This document shows positions 26,332 through 36,818 of a DNA stretch of 64,000 nt, piece by piece; the stretch's first letter is position 1; each line of letters opens with the position of its first letter. The translations under genes were made by a program, and so were the position numbers. The stretch covers positions 870,501 through 934,500 of the forward strand of contig NC_088309.1 in NCBI RefSeq assembly GCF_910592395.1, read 5' to 3'. Origin of the DNA: Lineus longissimus. Taxonomy: Eukaryota > Nemertea > Pilidiophora > Heteronemertea > Lineidae. The notes beneath the pieces are model-generated. The model worked only from the letters and a program-made list of their open reading frames with translations. It did no database searches and had not been told where the DNA came from.

Positions 26332-29300
26332 ATGTTTGCACCTATATTTTCCCGGAAAAAGCCGAGACAAGGTGTTTTGGCATCACCACTTCACCAGGAA
26401 TTAGCAGCAGGTAACCAGAATGTTGCATCGAGGAGTCACATCGGATTTGGCGATGGAGACGGTAAGTGGGTTAAAGACCCAAGTGAAGTCTAGTCATCCC
26501 TCTAGAATCTAGGTCAGCAAGGAATTAAATGCAAGAAGAGGTAGTTGATACAAAAGAGAGCCTCATTTGACATCATCAACTAGCGAAAATAAACTAAACA
26601 CAGGAATGGATTGAGATTGCTTAGCTGAAATGAATGAAAAAAGGAACTAACAAACAGATTTACTGATATAATTGCTACTTATTTCTTTACAGCACAATAC
26701 TCAAACCAATCATACAGTTATGCTCCTCAAGATCATGCAGGTGAAATGGGGAGAAGATGTGATGGAAACCAGCAAACCAGCAGTTGCAATTCATGGCAAC
26801 AAAGAGCAGACTGTGCCAAGGGCTATATGCCACAGACAGGCTATGCCACAGGAGGACCAACCAAGATTCAAGTTGTTCCCTACAGCAATCAAGGAAAAGA
26901 AAAACAGAACAGTATCATGACCAGTCATTCTGGTGGCCAGAACTTTCAGTTCAAGAGGACAACGAATAATAACAAAAGGTGAGCCTTACATCAGGCCATT
27001 CCTTACCAATAGGTTTGACTACTGTTACAATACATTGACTGACATGACGACCAATTCAGATGAAGTGAGATTGATTACTGTACATTGTTATTTTGATCAG
27101 GAAAAAGATATAGAAGTAGGTAGGCCTAAACTAAGATAAGCTGTGTAGTTAGTGCCTCGAGGTTCCCTGACGTCAACAAGCAACCACAACGATAGAACTG
27201 ATGAGGTCTTTAGTGTCAGGATGAATAATAAGGTAAAGAAATTCTCTGCTTTTGGATCTACCATCAAGTCACCGTGACTGCTACCACATTTTTGGTCTTT
27301 CAGGTTGCATCCTAATGGAGATAATCAAAGCACAGCAGGAATTCCTCCCAGCCAAGCTGGTCCAACCAGACCACCGAAGCTAATGAGTGTTTCAAATCAA
27401 CTGAAGAGTATTGTTGCTACTCCACAGCAGAATAAACAATGGTCACAGAAAGCTGCAGGAAATTACAACAACAATGCTCCCTGGAGCTTTGCTGCTGGGG
27501 TTGGTCAAAAAAATAATCCTAAGCCTACACAAAATAACTCCAGATCCTGTGGACAGGCTGCTTCCACATCTTGGAATGGTGGAGGGGCTAATTCTGAGCC
27601 TGTTTCCTGGGGCAAACCTGTCAATCAAGAATTTGATTTGCTTGCACAGTCACAGGTATTTATTCTAGTTGTGAAGGTGGAAATTCAGCGTGGGAGTGGG
27701 GTCATTTCCAATATGTCTAATATGATCTGGGGTTTGATGCTTAATACAGCAGCACAACACTTTGTTGCTTGAGAGGCAATGCTATTTCTGGCATAATAGG
27801 GTACTTCAGGACCATGAGTTATCCTGTAAGTTACCATAACCACAATGCCTAATCAATTGACCATACTTGAATGGGGAATATGTTTCTGGTAAAAAAGGAC
27901 CACCTTGCTCTCTAGTGGCAGGTGAATTGAGGGGTGTACAGAGAGCATTTCACCCCTCTAAAGTTAGTGCGTCATTTCATGTGTGTTGAATGTTTGTCAC
28001 AGAATAAAATGCATAATCTAACAAAGTTACAATCATCATCTCCTCTCAGCCACATCCCCATCAGAGTGTTTCAGAGCCTGATCCACCGCATGCAAACAAT
28101 TTCAAAGATCATTCAAAAGAAAGCAAAGCTTCACCTGAGACCGGCATAAGGATTTTCCCCATTTCCGTTTCAACCTTGATGCTCAGGGGGAAAGGCTTCC
28201 ACCATCTGCCTGTAATGTTTGAAATCATTGGTAAGTCCTAATTCCTTGGTATGCAACAGTGAGAGCATCTTGGCATCCATGAGATGGTTATTGTGCAAGC
28301 CAGTTTTACATGAACTAGTTCCCTGGATATGATAACCAAAAAAACAGAACTCATCTACTTTTCACTCAGTCTCTCTTATTCTGTCTCAGTCTTCTTCACA
28401 CTGATTTTATCATCTTTCACAGGGCAGTTAGATTCAGCTATTTCTAGAGACGATAAGACTGGCAAGAAGAACTTTCAGTTGAGAGATGAATCAGGTGCTG
28501 TCAGGAGTTCATTCTTTGAAATAGTAAGTAACCCCTCTGACATTGAAAAATACCCTAGAAGGGCAGCTGTATAGGAAAGAGTTTGGAGTAGGTTTGTGAT
28601 CTTCGGGTGACCACAATATGTGCAATAAGGGAAGCGTGCCTATAAGGTTTACTCACACAACAGTGGGAATCTAATGCTGATGTGTATTGATGGAGGGGTC
28701 AGCAAACAGCTCGGGATTTGGCCTTACATCACATCTCAGGGCATCTAGATGCAGATTCACAGTACTACAGATGCCTTACCTATCATTTTTCAAGACTGCT
28801 CTAATCTTTTCAGGACCGTCCCCTGCCAAGATTGACGAGAGGAAGGTGGCACAGGTTGGTACTAGCTTCATAACATAATGGGGAAGCAATAACTTGCAAC
28901 CACAGGAATGTGTTGTGAGCATTTTATGGGTTCACTCGGGGAGTTCAGATGTTGTTTAGTACAATATCTGACAATCTTGTTGACCTGCTGTATATGTGTC
29001 TTCCTGGATGTATCATAGTGTTTGCATCGCAAATGAGAACCAGGCAAAAAGTATGTTCTGATCACAGCTGTTGCTACTTGCTGTATGCACAAGAGCACTT
29101 GCTGCATCAAAGGTTTGTGTGCTGATGTTGAAGTGGATGTGGACTTTTTGTAGCCTGCCTTGAAGTAAACAACACCTTAACCTGAACGAAGGCATTCTAT
29201 TTTTCAGATGTATTGGCCATTACGACACTTCCTGTCAGTCATTAAAGTGTGTATCCATACGACCAGCTCAGGAATCAGAGTGTCGTGCAAGGAAAACAGC

Positions 29301-29358
29301 CACCCAGCAGATTGAAAGTATTGTCAATAAATTGTCGGCAGATTTGAGGGAAACTTAA
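26332..29358 (+). CDS. SPATA22: spermatogenesis-associated protein 22 homologue (meiotic recombination factor)
   Basis: Seven exons, 26332-26461, 26693-26978, 27304-27655, 28050-28230, 28423-28523, 28814-28854 and 29208-29358, join in frame to 413 residues (mammalian protein about 363). The N-terminus MFAPIFSRKKPRQ parallels the conserved start segment PVPLFNQKKRNRQ. A long Gln/Asn/Ser-rich, probably disordered middle region follows (about 45-300). The C-terminal region is the diagnostic part: RPLPRLTRGRWHRCIGHYD (352-370), KCVSIRPA and the closing LRET. These match the SPATA22 C-terminus, an RPA-like OB-fold region. In vertebrates SPATA22 binds MEIOB and RPA on single-stranded DNA during meiotic double-strand break repair. 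Two AATAAA signals at 29824 and 29834 would give a 3' UTR of about 470 bases. Splice sites and phases agree at all junctions. Identity is based on the C-terminal motif, so confidence is good but not absolute. Confidence 0.9.
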
Positions 29359-29823
29359 ACAGGCTTGAACAATGTGTTTCTAAACTGAGGCAGTCAATTA
29401 AACCAGCAGCTGGAGGAATAGCTGGAGAACAGTCAATTCATAAATTGATTAATCCAGGCTGTCAACTCGGCAGCGATACTGTGATATGCAACTCCTGTCT
29501 TCCTTAACAAGACATTTGCTAATCTAGTCATTATTTAAAAGTGATAGTTTCTATACCAAGTTTATATTGTCTCAATGCATCAGATAGTTTGAGGGCACAA
29601 CTAATTGAAGTTCTGTTGTCCTTTCCACAAAAAAATGGCACTGGACACAAGTGCTATTTTTTGTCCAATAGATAATAGTTCCCCTTTCTGTGCATAGTCA
29701 TCAACCGGTAAGATGAAGTAGACCAGTGAGGTTCTGCTTATTGTTAAATGTTGGCACTTTATTTTTTTAGTTCGTATTAGAAATATTGAGAAAGTTTATT
29801 AGTTTTTAATTAAAAACATAGCA

Positions 29824-29839
29824 AATAAAAGCGAATAAA
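29824..29839 (+). terminator. SPATA22: tandem AATAAA polyadenylation signals of SPATA22
   Basis: Two AATAAA hexamers, at 29824-29829 and 29834-29839, follow the SPATA22 stop by about 470 bases and directly precede the 123-bp repeat array. Assigned by position. Confidence 0.5.
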
Positions 29840-29869
29840 ATTATTGTTACGGTAACCTAAGGTCTTCTT

Positions 29870-30790
29870 TACGTCTGTTTACTTTCTCCAACATCTCCGG
29901 TACATGGGCTGGTACAACCAGGAGGACCATAAGTTGTCTCAATGTCTCAATGGTCAGACTGGGCCAGTCCTCAAGTGAACAGTGAGATGGAATCTCTACC
30001 AAACGCTCCAAGAGTCCTTGTGTAGTCTCGGGTACACGGCTGGTACAACCTTGAGGGCCATAAGTTGTCTCAATGGTCAGACTAGGCCAGTCCTCAAGTG
30101 CACAGTGAGATGGAATCTCTACCAAACGCTCCAAGAGTCCTTGTGTAGTCTCGGGTACACGGCTGGTACAACCTTGAGGGCCATAAGTTGTCTCAATGGT
30201 CAGACTAGGCCAGTCCTCAAGTGCACAGTGAGATGGAATCTCTACCAAACGCTCCAAGAGTCCTTGTGTAGTCTCTGGTACATAGGCCGGTACAACCTGG
30301 AGGGACATTCGCTAAATGTACTTGAAATACGTGTTGTCTCAGTGGGTTTGCTCGACCAAGTGCATAGTGAGATAGAATCTCCGCCTGAGGCAAAGGAGTC
30401 CTGATATTGTCCCATGTACTTGAGCTGTATCAGGTACAACCTAGAGGACATCAAAGCCCAGTGTGGACATGTCTTCAAGTGCACAGTGAGATTGAATCCC
30501 TCCCAAAGGCAGAAGGGTCATGATACTGTCCCAGGAGTGCACTGTATCAGGTACAACCTCGGGGGACACTAGGTACTTGAGATACGAGTTGTCTCAATGG
30601 TCGGGCTCGACCAAGTGCACAGTGAGACTGAATCCCTCCCTAAGGCAGAAGGGTCATGATACTGTCCCAGGAGTGCACTGTATCAGGTACAACCTCGGGG
30701 GACACTAGGTACTCGAGGTACGAGTCGTCTCAATGGTCAGGTTGGGTCCGTCTTCAAATGCACAGTGGGACGGAATCCCCACCAAACACA
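29870..30790. repeat. 123-bp tandem repeat (3 clean copies) with degenerate flanking copies
   Basis: Three close copies of a 123-base unit start near 29870, 29993 and 30116 (marker AATCTCTACCAAACGCTCCA at 123-base spacing). More diverged copies with insertions follow to about 30790. Because 123 is a multiple of three and the unit lacks stops in some frames, both strands show open frames of 140-153 codons. The two strands' products mirror the same repeat, so neither is credited as a gene. Confidence 0.9.
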
Positions 30791-31430
30791 ACCTCCTGCT
30801 CCAAACTGAAGACAGTCACTTGGTCAACCAATTAGTCATCAAGTGCTATGATATGTGACAAGCAACAATATGAGACATGTAGAAGAATAAATGCGACCAA
30901 ATGACCTCTGATACATCCTGAATGCTATAGCCAGGACTAAGGCCCTAGGCTTAGAACTGGTGCAGAATGTGGCCAATACATCATGTGAGCTCCCAACCAC
31001 AAAGGATGCCAGCAAATATATTTGATAAAACAAATTATGTTTTTTTAATACACTGAATGTTGAATGTTACACAAGTCACATATGGATGATTCTTTCGCAC
31101 AACGTGTCCATGAAGAATATTTTGTCAGTTTTATAACACCACTGGATAGGGCACTCCACCACAAGAGGTGATTATGACACTGCTTAGACAAGTCCAAGGT
31201 TAAATAGTTTATCCTGGCTATCTCTTAGGTGTGAAATGTTACTACATCTTACAACAATGATGATGATGATCCACGAAGTCTTTCCTCAACCTGTAGACAG
31301 CAAATTTGATTGTCCTCCATTTCAGAATAACTCCAGTAGTTTCACATAGTCTCAGCTCACAAGCTTGAGGTACACACCGCAGCTCATTCAGAAAGTTAGT
31401 AAGTTTTAAAACAAAAGGTGCAGATATAGA
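30791..31430. other. non-coding region, probable 3' UTR of SUPT4H1
   Basis: AT-rich sequence between the 123-bp repeat and the SUPT4H1 stop codon, with a short GAT triplet run near 31259-31271. A minus-strand ATTAAA-like hexamer near 31045 could be a polyadenylation signal. No gene is seen. Confidence 0.35.
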
Positions 31431-32767
31431 TCATGATTTCTCGCTCGTGTCTCTTGGTCTGTACATGATGCCTTTACTTTTCAGCTCCCTGACAATACCA
31501 GGTGGTAATACTCCAGTTACAGAAACAGCATAGCAGCCTTTGGTGAATTTAGCTGAAAGAAACAAGTTAAAGCCATTAAGATCTTATCATCATAACATTG
31601 CCATGTTAGAGGGATGATAGATAGTGCGGTTGCTCATGAAAACTTTGAGCCAGATGACTAGTTGTCAGACAACAGCACCGAATGTTTGCAGTCATGAGCT
31701 AGAGCCAGGAGCTTCCACTGTCAAGAGAGAATCACCTTGTTCATTTCTCAAGAAATGTGCACTGAGCGTCAACCATTGGTTGGGACTGGCGCTACTATTA
31801 CTTGAAACAGTCAACTTGTCCTGAAAAACTCATTCACAGGGGGCATGTGGGGATTGAACTCTTTGGATGCATGCCTGATTGTAAACTTACAAATTCTTTG
31901 CCATTTTGCCACCCAGCTATCTTCTGGACCCATCATGGCAATCATCCTGAAAGAAGAACAAAATATCACAAAATGTTTGTTTGTGGAGTGAAGCAGTGGT
32001 TTTGGCATCCCATCAATTCGCTTGTTTGACACAAATGTCATGAAACGTTCAGGATGTGGAAACTGTCCTGCATACTTCTTTCATGTCCAATAGATTTTAT
32101 CAAGATGACCTTAAACTTCATTTTAAGCCTGGTAGATGCTGTTTAGGATGACCGGTTTTACAGGTAGGGGGCCTAGCCTATTAGCATCTTACCCATCAAA
32201 ATTTGAACTTGTGCATTCATACACAGCATCTCTGTTGTTCTTCATTCCCATGTATTCCTCACAGTTATCACATCCATCAAATTCAAACTGATCTATTGTC
32301 TAAAAAAAGAATATCAAACAATTAGAAATCAATGTGTATCGGTGCTTCTCGACAGTTCCGAATTCAGACACCCTTAGTAAGTTTAGGGAGACTTAATTCA
32401 GACTCGGAGCCCTAATTCGGACTCTCAGAGTGTCCGAATAAAGAAACGTTTCCGAAAAACGACTCGTCCAGAACAGATCTTGATCTTCTTGGTCAAGATG
32501 TCGTTGTGCTTACTATTAGGCCACACTGTCACTGACACTGTGACTGACAGTGACACTGTGACTGACACTGTGACTGTATCCCATTGGCATTGGCGAGATA
32601 ACCGATTGAGTAATGAGTATTGTTTGTAAAATCAATCCTGAATAAAGTCAATCTTTGATGCTACTTCTCAAAATTTGGCGGAAAAATCTTAAACCAACCT
32701 TAACTAAGGAACATAATAAACACGCTCTGAGTTGTCTAAGTTCTTTTGGAATCGTTTCCAGAGACAT
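31431..32767 (-). CDS. SUPT4H1: transcription elongation factor SPT4
   Basis: Four exons on the minus strand, 32767-32699, 32299-32193, 31946-31891 and 31552-31431, join in frame to exactly 117 residues, the same length as human SPT4. Spt4 pairs with Spt5 to form DSIF, which clamps RNA polymerase II and controls pausing and processivity in the nucleus. The start [19 protein letters not shown] gives the first zinc-ligand pair (C16, C19). DGCDNC gives the second (C33, C36). [16 protein letters not shown] and [19 protein letters not shown] are the conserved core and Spt5-binding part. Introns fall after SLVK (phase 0), in FDG (phase 2) and in RIS (phase 1). An upstream in-frame ATG would add 23 residues unlike the family, so the MSLET start is chosen. 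The call is secure. Confidence 0.97.
32523..32578. repeat. short simple repeat (CACTGTGACTGA) in SUPT4H1 intron 1
   Basis: Four to five imperfect copies of a 10-18 base CACTGTGACTGA-like word occur head to tail, inside the first intron of SUPT4H1. It has no effect on the frame. Confidence 0.7.
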
Positions 32768-33894
32768 TTTAAAGGCAAAGTAAAGGTTATTTCCTTTTTT
32801 TGAAATATTTTTGTGCTCTGCTAACTCACAGGACAAGTAGTACCGCTGCGCATGCGTAGTCTCTCTCGAACGGTAAAATAGAAAGGGTTTATTTCCATGA
32901 CTGCCGTTGCACTATAATTGTCTCTAAATGCCTGATGGTGGAGGTTGTGCCCACAACAACCGACCTGATCAGATAACCAGCAGGCAGAGGTTGGTTGCTC
33001 TACTGTCTCTCCTATCTTCACCAATACCTAACTGCGGAGAACTTTGGTTTGGTTAGGTTGTATATCCAACAAAAGAGGAAGTTTTCCCAACCTGATAAGC
33101 AAGCTGAGACAGGTTGGCTATATAGAGACTGCCACTTAAGTTTTCCTGGCAATATGCTCCATCAGAATAGCACCAGGTAGCATACTAGTGCTGTCTTTAT
33201 CATACCTTTAAAGGCACTATGGCAAACTTCCATTTCCAATCACGTCAAAGTATGTTGGATCAAACACCCACACAGGGTCTCCTAATCATCATGTTCATGC
33301 ATTATCAAATAATTACATATCGCCTTCTTTTCGGCGAAACCGAGACTGAATTATTCACTTGTGTTCAACTGCGTTCATTTCGCAGTCAATTCATTTGTTA
33401 CCAATGTATGCCTTAGAGGGGGCAGAATGGCACTGTTTAAACAAGAAGTCTCATCAACAGCATCAGAGAATATTGGATAGAACGTCACTGTACTGGGTCC
33501 CAATAATAAATATTGCCATAAAGACATATGATATTGTTCTGGGACTTATGTAAGATTAGTTTTCTCCGCCAAACCCAAGACTGAAGAATAAACACCTTGT
33601 GTTTAACCTGCTTTCATTTCGCAGTCAATTCATTAGTTACCAATGTATGCCTTAGAGGGGGCAGAATGGTACTGTTTAGACAAGAAGTCTCTCCAACAGC
33701 CTCAAAGAGTATTGGATAGAACGTCGTCACTGTACTGGGTCCCAGTAATAAATACTGCCATAAAGACATATGATATTGTTCTGGGACTTATGTAAGATTA
33801 GTTCTCTCCGCCAAACCCAAAGACTGAAGGATTAAAATCTTGTGTTTATAGGCTAACAAATGCAAACACTTCCAAGTGAACCCCCTACAAGAGA

Positions 33895-34117
33895 AGAGTG
33901 GCTCTTCTTCTCTCCGACTTTGACACCCTACTGCGAACATATCGATAGATCAGCCAGCGGTCCTTGGTGTCGCCGCGTGGGTTACGTCCAGTGAAATTGT
34001 TTGCAAAGGTCAGGGAACCACGATCTGACATCCATAACCAGCGTATCCCCTTTTCATGCCAGTTATAGTCGGGTGCTACACCACAGTCGGGATAGTGGCC
34101 GCCAAATGAATGGTTGT
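33895..34117 (-). pseudogene. first copy of an unrecognised coding-like exon (Y1)
   Basis: On the minus strand this segment reads FNNHSFGGHYPDCG, then NWHEKGIRWLW and RGSLTFANNFTGRNPRGD ending in RWLIYRYVR. The peptide is the same as in copy Y2, and its Gly/Trp/Asp-rich pattern looks like a real extracellular or secreted domain. I do not recognise the family. After RYVR this copy has one extra base relative to Y2: it reads CGCAGTAGGG, which shifts the frame and also creates a possible splice donor. No acceptor AG lies directly before the open part. It could be an exon remnant or one exon of a gene not otherwise visible. Confidence 0.45.
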
Positions 34118-34692
34118 TGAATTTAAAATCATTAAATCACGAGACAGATCAACATAAAGGTTAAACTCAGGAACGTCAAGATCAAGATTTCCTTCCAATA
34201 AATTTTCAGCAAGATTTACCTTTCACTTGGACAATCGCAACGTGAATTAAGGCTATAGAGACCTGCCACTTTAGTTTTCCTGGCAATATGCTCCATCAGA
34301 ATAGCACCAGGTAGCATACTAATGCTGTCTTTATCATACCTTTAAAGGCACTATGGCAAACTTCCATCTCCAATCACATCAAAGTATGTTGGATCAAACA
34401 CCCACACAGGGTCTCATAATTATCATGATCATATGCATTATCAAATAACTACATATCGCCTTCTTTTCGGCGAAACCGAGACTGAATTATTCACATTGCG
34501 TTCAACTGCCTTCATTTCGCAGTCAATTCATTAGTTACCAATGTATGCCTTAGAGGGGGCAGAATGGCACTGTTTAAACAAGAAGTCTCATCAACAGCCT
34601 CAGAGAATATTGGATAGAACGTCACTGTACTGGGTCCCAGTAATAAATATTGCCATAAAGACATATGATATTGTTCTGGGACTTATGTAAGA

Positions 34693-35019
34693 TTAGTTTT
34701 CTCCGCCAAACCAAGACTGAAGGATTAAAATCTTGTGTTTATAGGCTAACAAATGCAAACACTTCCAAGTGAACCCCCTACAAGAGAAGAGTGGCTCTTC
34801 TTCTCTCCGACTTTGACACCCTATGCGAACATATCGATAGATCAGCCAGCGGTCCTTGGTGTCGCCGCGTGGGTTACGTCCAGTGAAATTGTTTGCAAAG
34901 GTCAGGGAACCACGATCTGACATCCATAACCAGCGTATCCCCTTTTCATGCCAGTTATAGTCGGGTGCTACACCACAGTCGGGATAGTGGCCGCCAAATG
35001 AATGGTTGTTGAATTTAAA
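34693..35019 (-). CDS. second copy of an unrecognised coding-like exon (Y2)
   Basis: The minus strand is open from 35019 to 34693 (108 codons plus stop) and encodes the same domain as Y1: FNNHSFGGHYPDCGVAPDYN, NWHEKGIRWLWMSDRG, SLTFANNFTGRNPRGDTKDR and WLIYRYVR, followed by GCQSRREEEPLFSC. A CAG acceptor lies just before the open part at 35022-35020. There is an internal ATG at 34923 but no obvious start or signal peptide. The donor seen in Y1 is lost here by a one-base deletion. I infer an exon or exon remnant of an unknown protein. Function is not assigned. Confidence 0.4.
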   Translation of the reverse strand, partial: FKFNNHSFGGHYPDCGVAPDYNWHEKGIRWLWMSDRGSLTFANNFTGRNPRGDTKDRWLIYRYVRIGCQSRREEEPLFSCRGFTWKCLHLLAYKHKILILQSWFGGEN

Positions 35020-36190
35020 CTGTTAACTGTTTACGTCAATTTACATATAATTAGACAAACCTTCATGAATTCAGCGGAGATTTCCACATCACCAGATAGA
35101 ACAGCAGTGATGGCATCTCGCAGATTTAACATGATCACTTCCATATTCACCATCATAACTTGGACGTGCGCCTTTAGTTTCTTTGAGCAAATATATTTGA
35201 TTAGGGATGGCAATTAAAATTGCCGTTGAACATGTACATGAAGTGCAGTGATGTACATAATTCACACACGTCTGGCTTGAAATTTCAAACTGCGCAGTTC
35301 ATTCCCGCCGTGATTGCATGACCATTTCTACAATAAAAACCCTTTGAAACCAACCCATACCTTTATCAGGAATAGATACTGTGGCTTACCTTCTGCTGCA
35401 GCCGTCTTGATTTGTTTCGGAAAATTTGAAGGAATTTTTAAGTTTGAAATCGGAGAAAGTGTTCCTGCGATGTTCTCCGAACCTCACACACCAACCGACT
35501 GGCGTTCAAATCAACTGCGACCGATCATGACCAAAGACAATACATTTGACGTAACCGCATCCGGGCAACCCCTTGAACCAGGCCGGCTAGCAGTTATCTG
35601 CTCAAGCGAGACCTTTGTTCTGTCAATGGTCAATATGACAGGCATTGTTAAAATGTGGGATTGGCTTTAGCAGGCATATATTGTACATGTAAATTTGCCG
35701 AGCTGTGGAAATGCATTAGGCAGGTTCCGTAAGCCAAAAGACGATGTTAATGCATTTTATCGACGATTTCTTAAAATCATTTCCTCAATTCCTCCTACAA
35801 CCAAGTATAAAAGATGGTTCAGTGTCGTGTAAATCAATTAGCAGAAAGAGGACTTGATGACTCGACAGACATTCGTACTTTGTAGTTCGTCGTTCGTAGG
35901 GCGTTCAGTTTCGAAACCTGCAATCATTCGAAACAGAATACAATTGCCAACTTTGATAGCATGATATCAAACTTGATTCGGTCGAGTCTTGCCTGTGAAA
36001 TAAACCTGTGATAGAACATCATCCTACCCAGGGGTAGTAATACTCCCAGCTAGTCGCTTAATGCTACGGAAACCGGAATAAACGCCGGGATGCGAATTTT
36101 TTTTCACGAACCTTTGGGGCACTATAGTGTACATTTGTACAGGGACTTTCAGCCAATCAGATTTCGACAAATACATTACGTCAGAAGTCT
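35020..36190. other. intergenic region, no gene recognised
   Basis: Mixed-composition DNA between the duplicated segment and the TADA2A 3' end. A plus-strand open frame of 118 codons (35314-35670) has no recognisable motif, and a minus-strand GTAAGC donor-like site lies inside it. I see nothing that can be called. Confidence 0.4.
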
Positions 36191-36194
36191 TAGA

Positions 36195-36300
36195 AACTTT
36201 AGAGCAGTTGGTAGAGCGCTCGTCAGAATTGGCAGAATACGATGTTCGATCCAAAGGTCGCGAGTTCGAATCCGATTGTGGTCAACATTTTTCTTTTTCT
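36195..36300 (+). mobile_element. tRNA-derived SINE or tRNA pseudogene
   Basis: A box-A-like segment AGAGCAGTTGGTAGAGCGC (from 36201) is followed 60 bases later by a box-B-like segment GAGTTCGAATCC (36262-36273). These are the internal RNA polymerase III promoter boxes of tRNA genes. The D arm can pair (GAGC with GCTC), but the T stem does not, and the box spacing is longer than in a normal tRNA. A T-rich tract follows. This fits a tRNA-derived SINE head or a decayed tRNA better than a working tRNA. Confidence 0.6.
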
Positions 36301-36517
36301 TTTTTCCTTCATATTTTATTTTTATAATGCTATATTTTTATTAATGTTATTCGTATCAATTTACGAACACAAAGTATTGTCTCATCTCCTGCAGTCTCCT
36401 ATGCTGAATAGTAACTTATAATTTGGAAACCATGGTAGCTCAAGTTGTACCACGCGAGGGACAACTTGGCATAGAAAATAATTACGAATTCAATAAGGTC
36501 ATTATATTACATTGGCA

Positions 36518-36523
36518 TTTATT
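36518..36523 (-). terminator. TADA2A: polyadenylation signal AATAAA of TADA2A
   Basis: TTTATT on the plus strand is AATAAA on the minus strand, about 300 bases beyond the TADA2A stop codon. Assigned by hexamer and position. Confidence 0.45.
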
Positions 36524-36818
36524 TAAAGAAACAACATAATTAATGTAGACATGGCAGAATCACAGTTTGTTTTATACAAGCTGTACCGTACAAGTACGAT
36601 GACGTTCAGATATAAATATCTGACATCTAAAATGCACAAAGGGATAAGCACTTGTTGCACAGTAACATTACAGAGGATCCTGGTTACACAGACTGTGGAC
36701 ATTAAACACAAGTCAGACCACTGTAACCATGAACTGTGAAGGTGAGAGTGAGGTGTACCTATGGCGGGTACTCGTGAGCTTGTAATGCAAGCGTTACTCA
36801 ATGATAAATGTTAACCGT

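Larger units (their letters stand above)
33129..35019. repeat. recent direct duplication, segments X and Y in the order X1-X'-Y1-gap-X2-Y2
   Basis: Segment X (33129-33560) recurs almost unchanged at 34262-34690, and its right part also recurs at about 33586-33842. Segment Y (33833-34117) recurs at 34735-35019. Differences are single bases and small indels. The arrangement looks like a tandem duplication of about 1.1 kb plus an internal duplication. The Y segments carry a coding-like minus-strand open frame, described separately. An assembly artefact that merges two haplotypes is a real alternative. Confidence 0.88.

Noticed and set aside
29847-30404. 153-codon minus and 140-codon plus open frames
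   Set aside because: Both are mirror readings of the same 123-base repeat. No splice or promoter signal supports either.
35314-35670. 118-codon plus-strand open frame
   Set aside because: No motif, no signal peptide and no matching splice structure. This length is possible by chance in a window this size.
36201-36285. Functional tRNA gene
   Set aside because: T stem does not pair, box spacing is too long, and no clear acceptor stem is seen.
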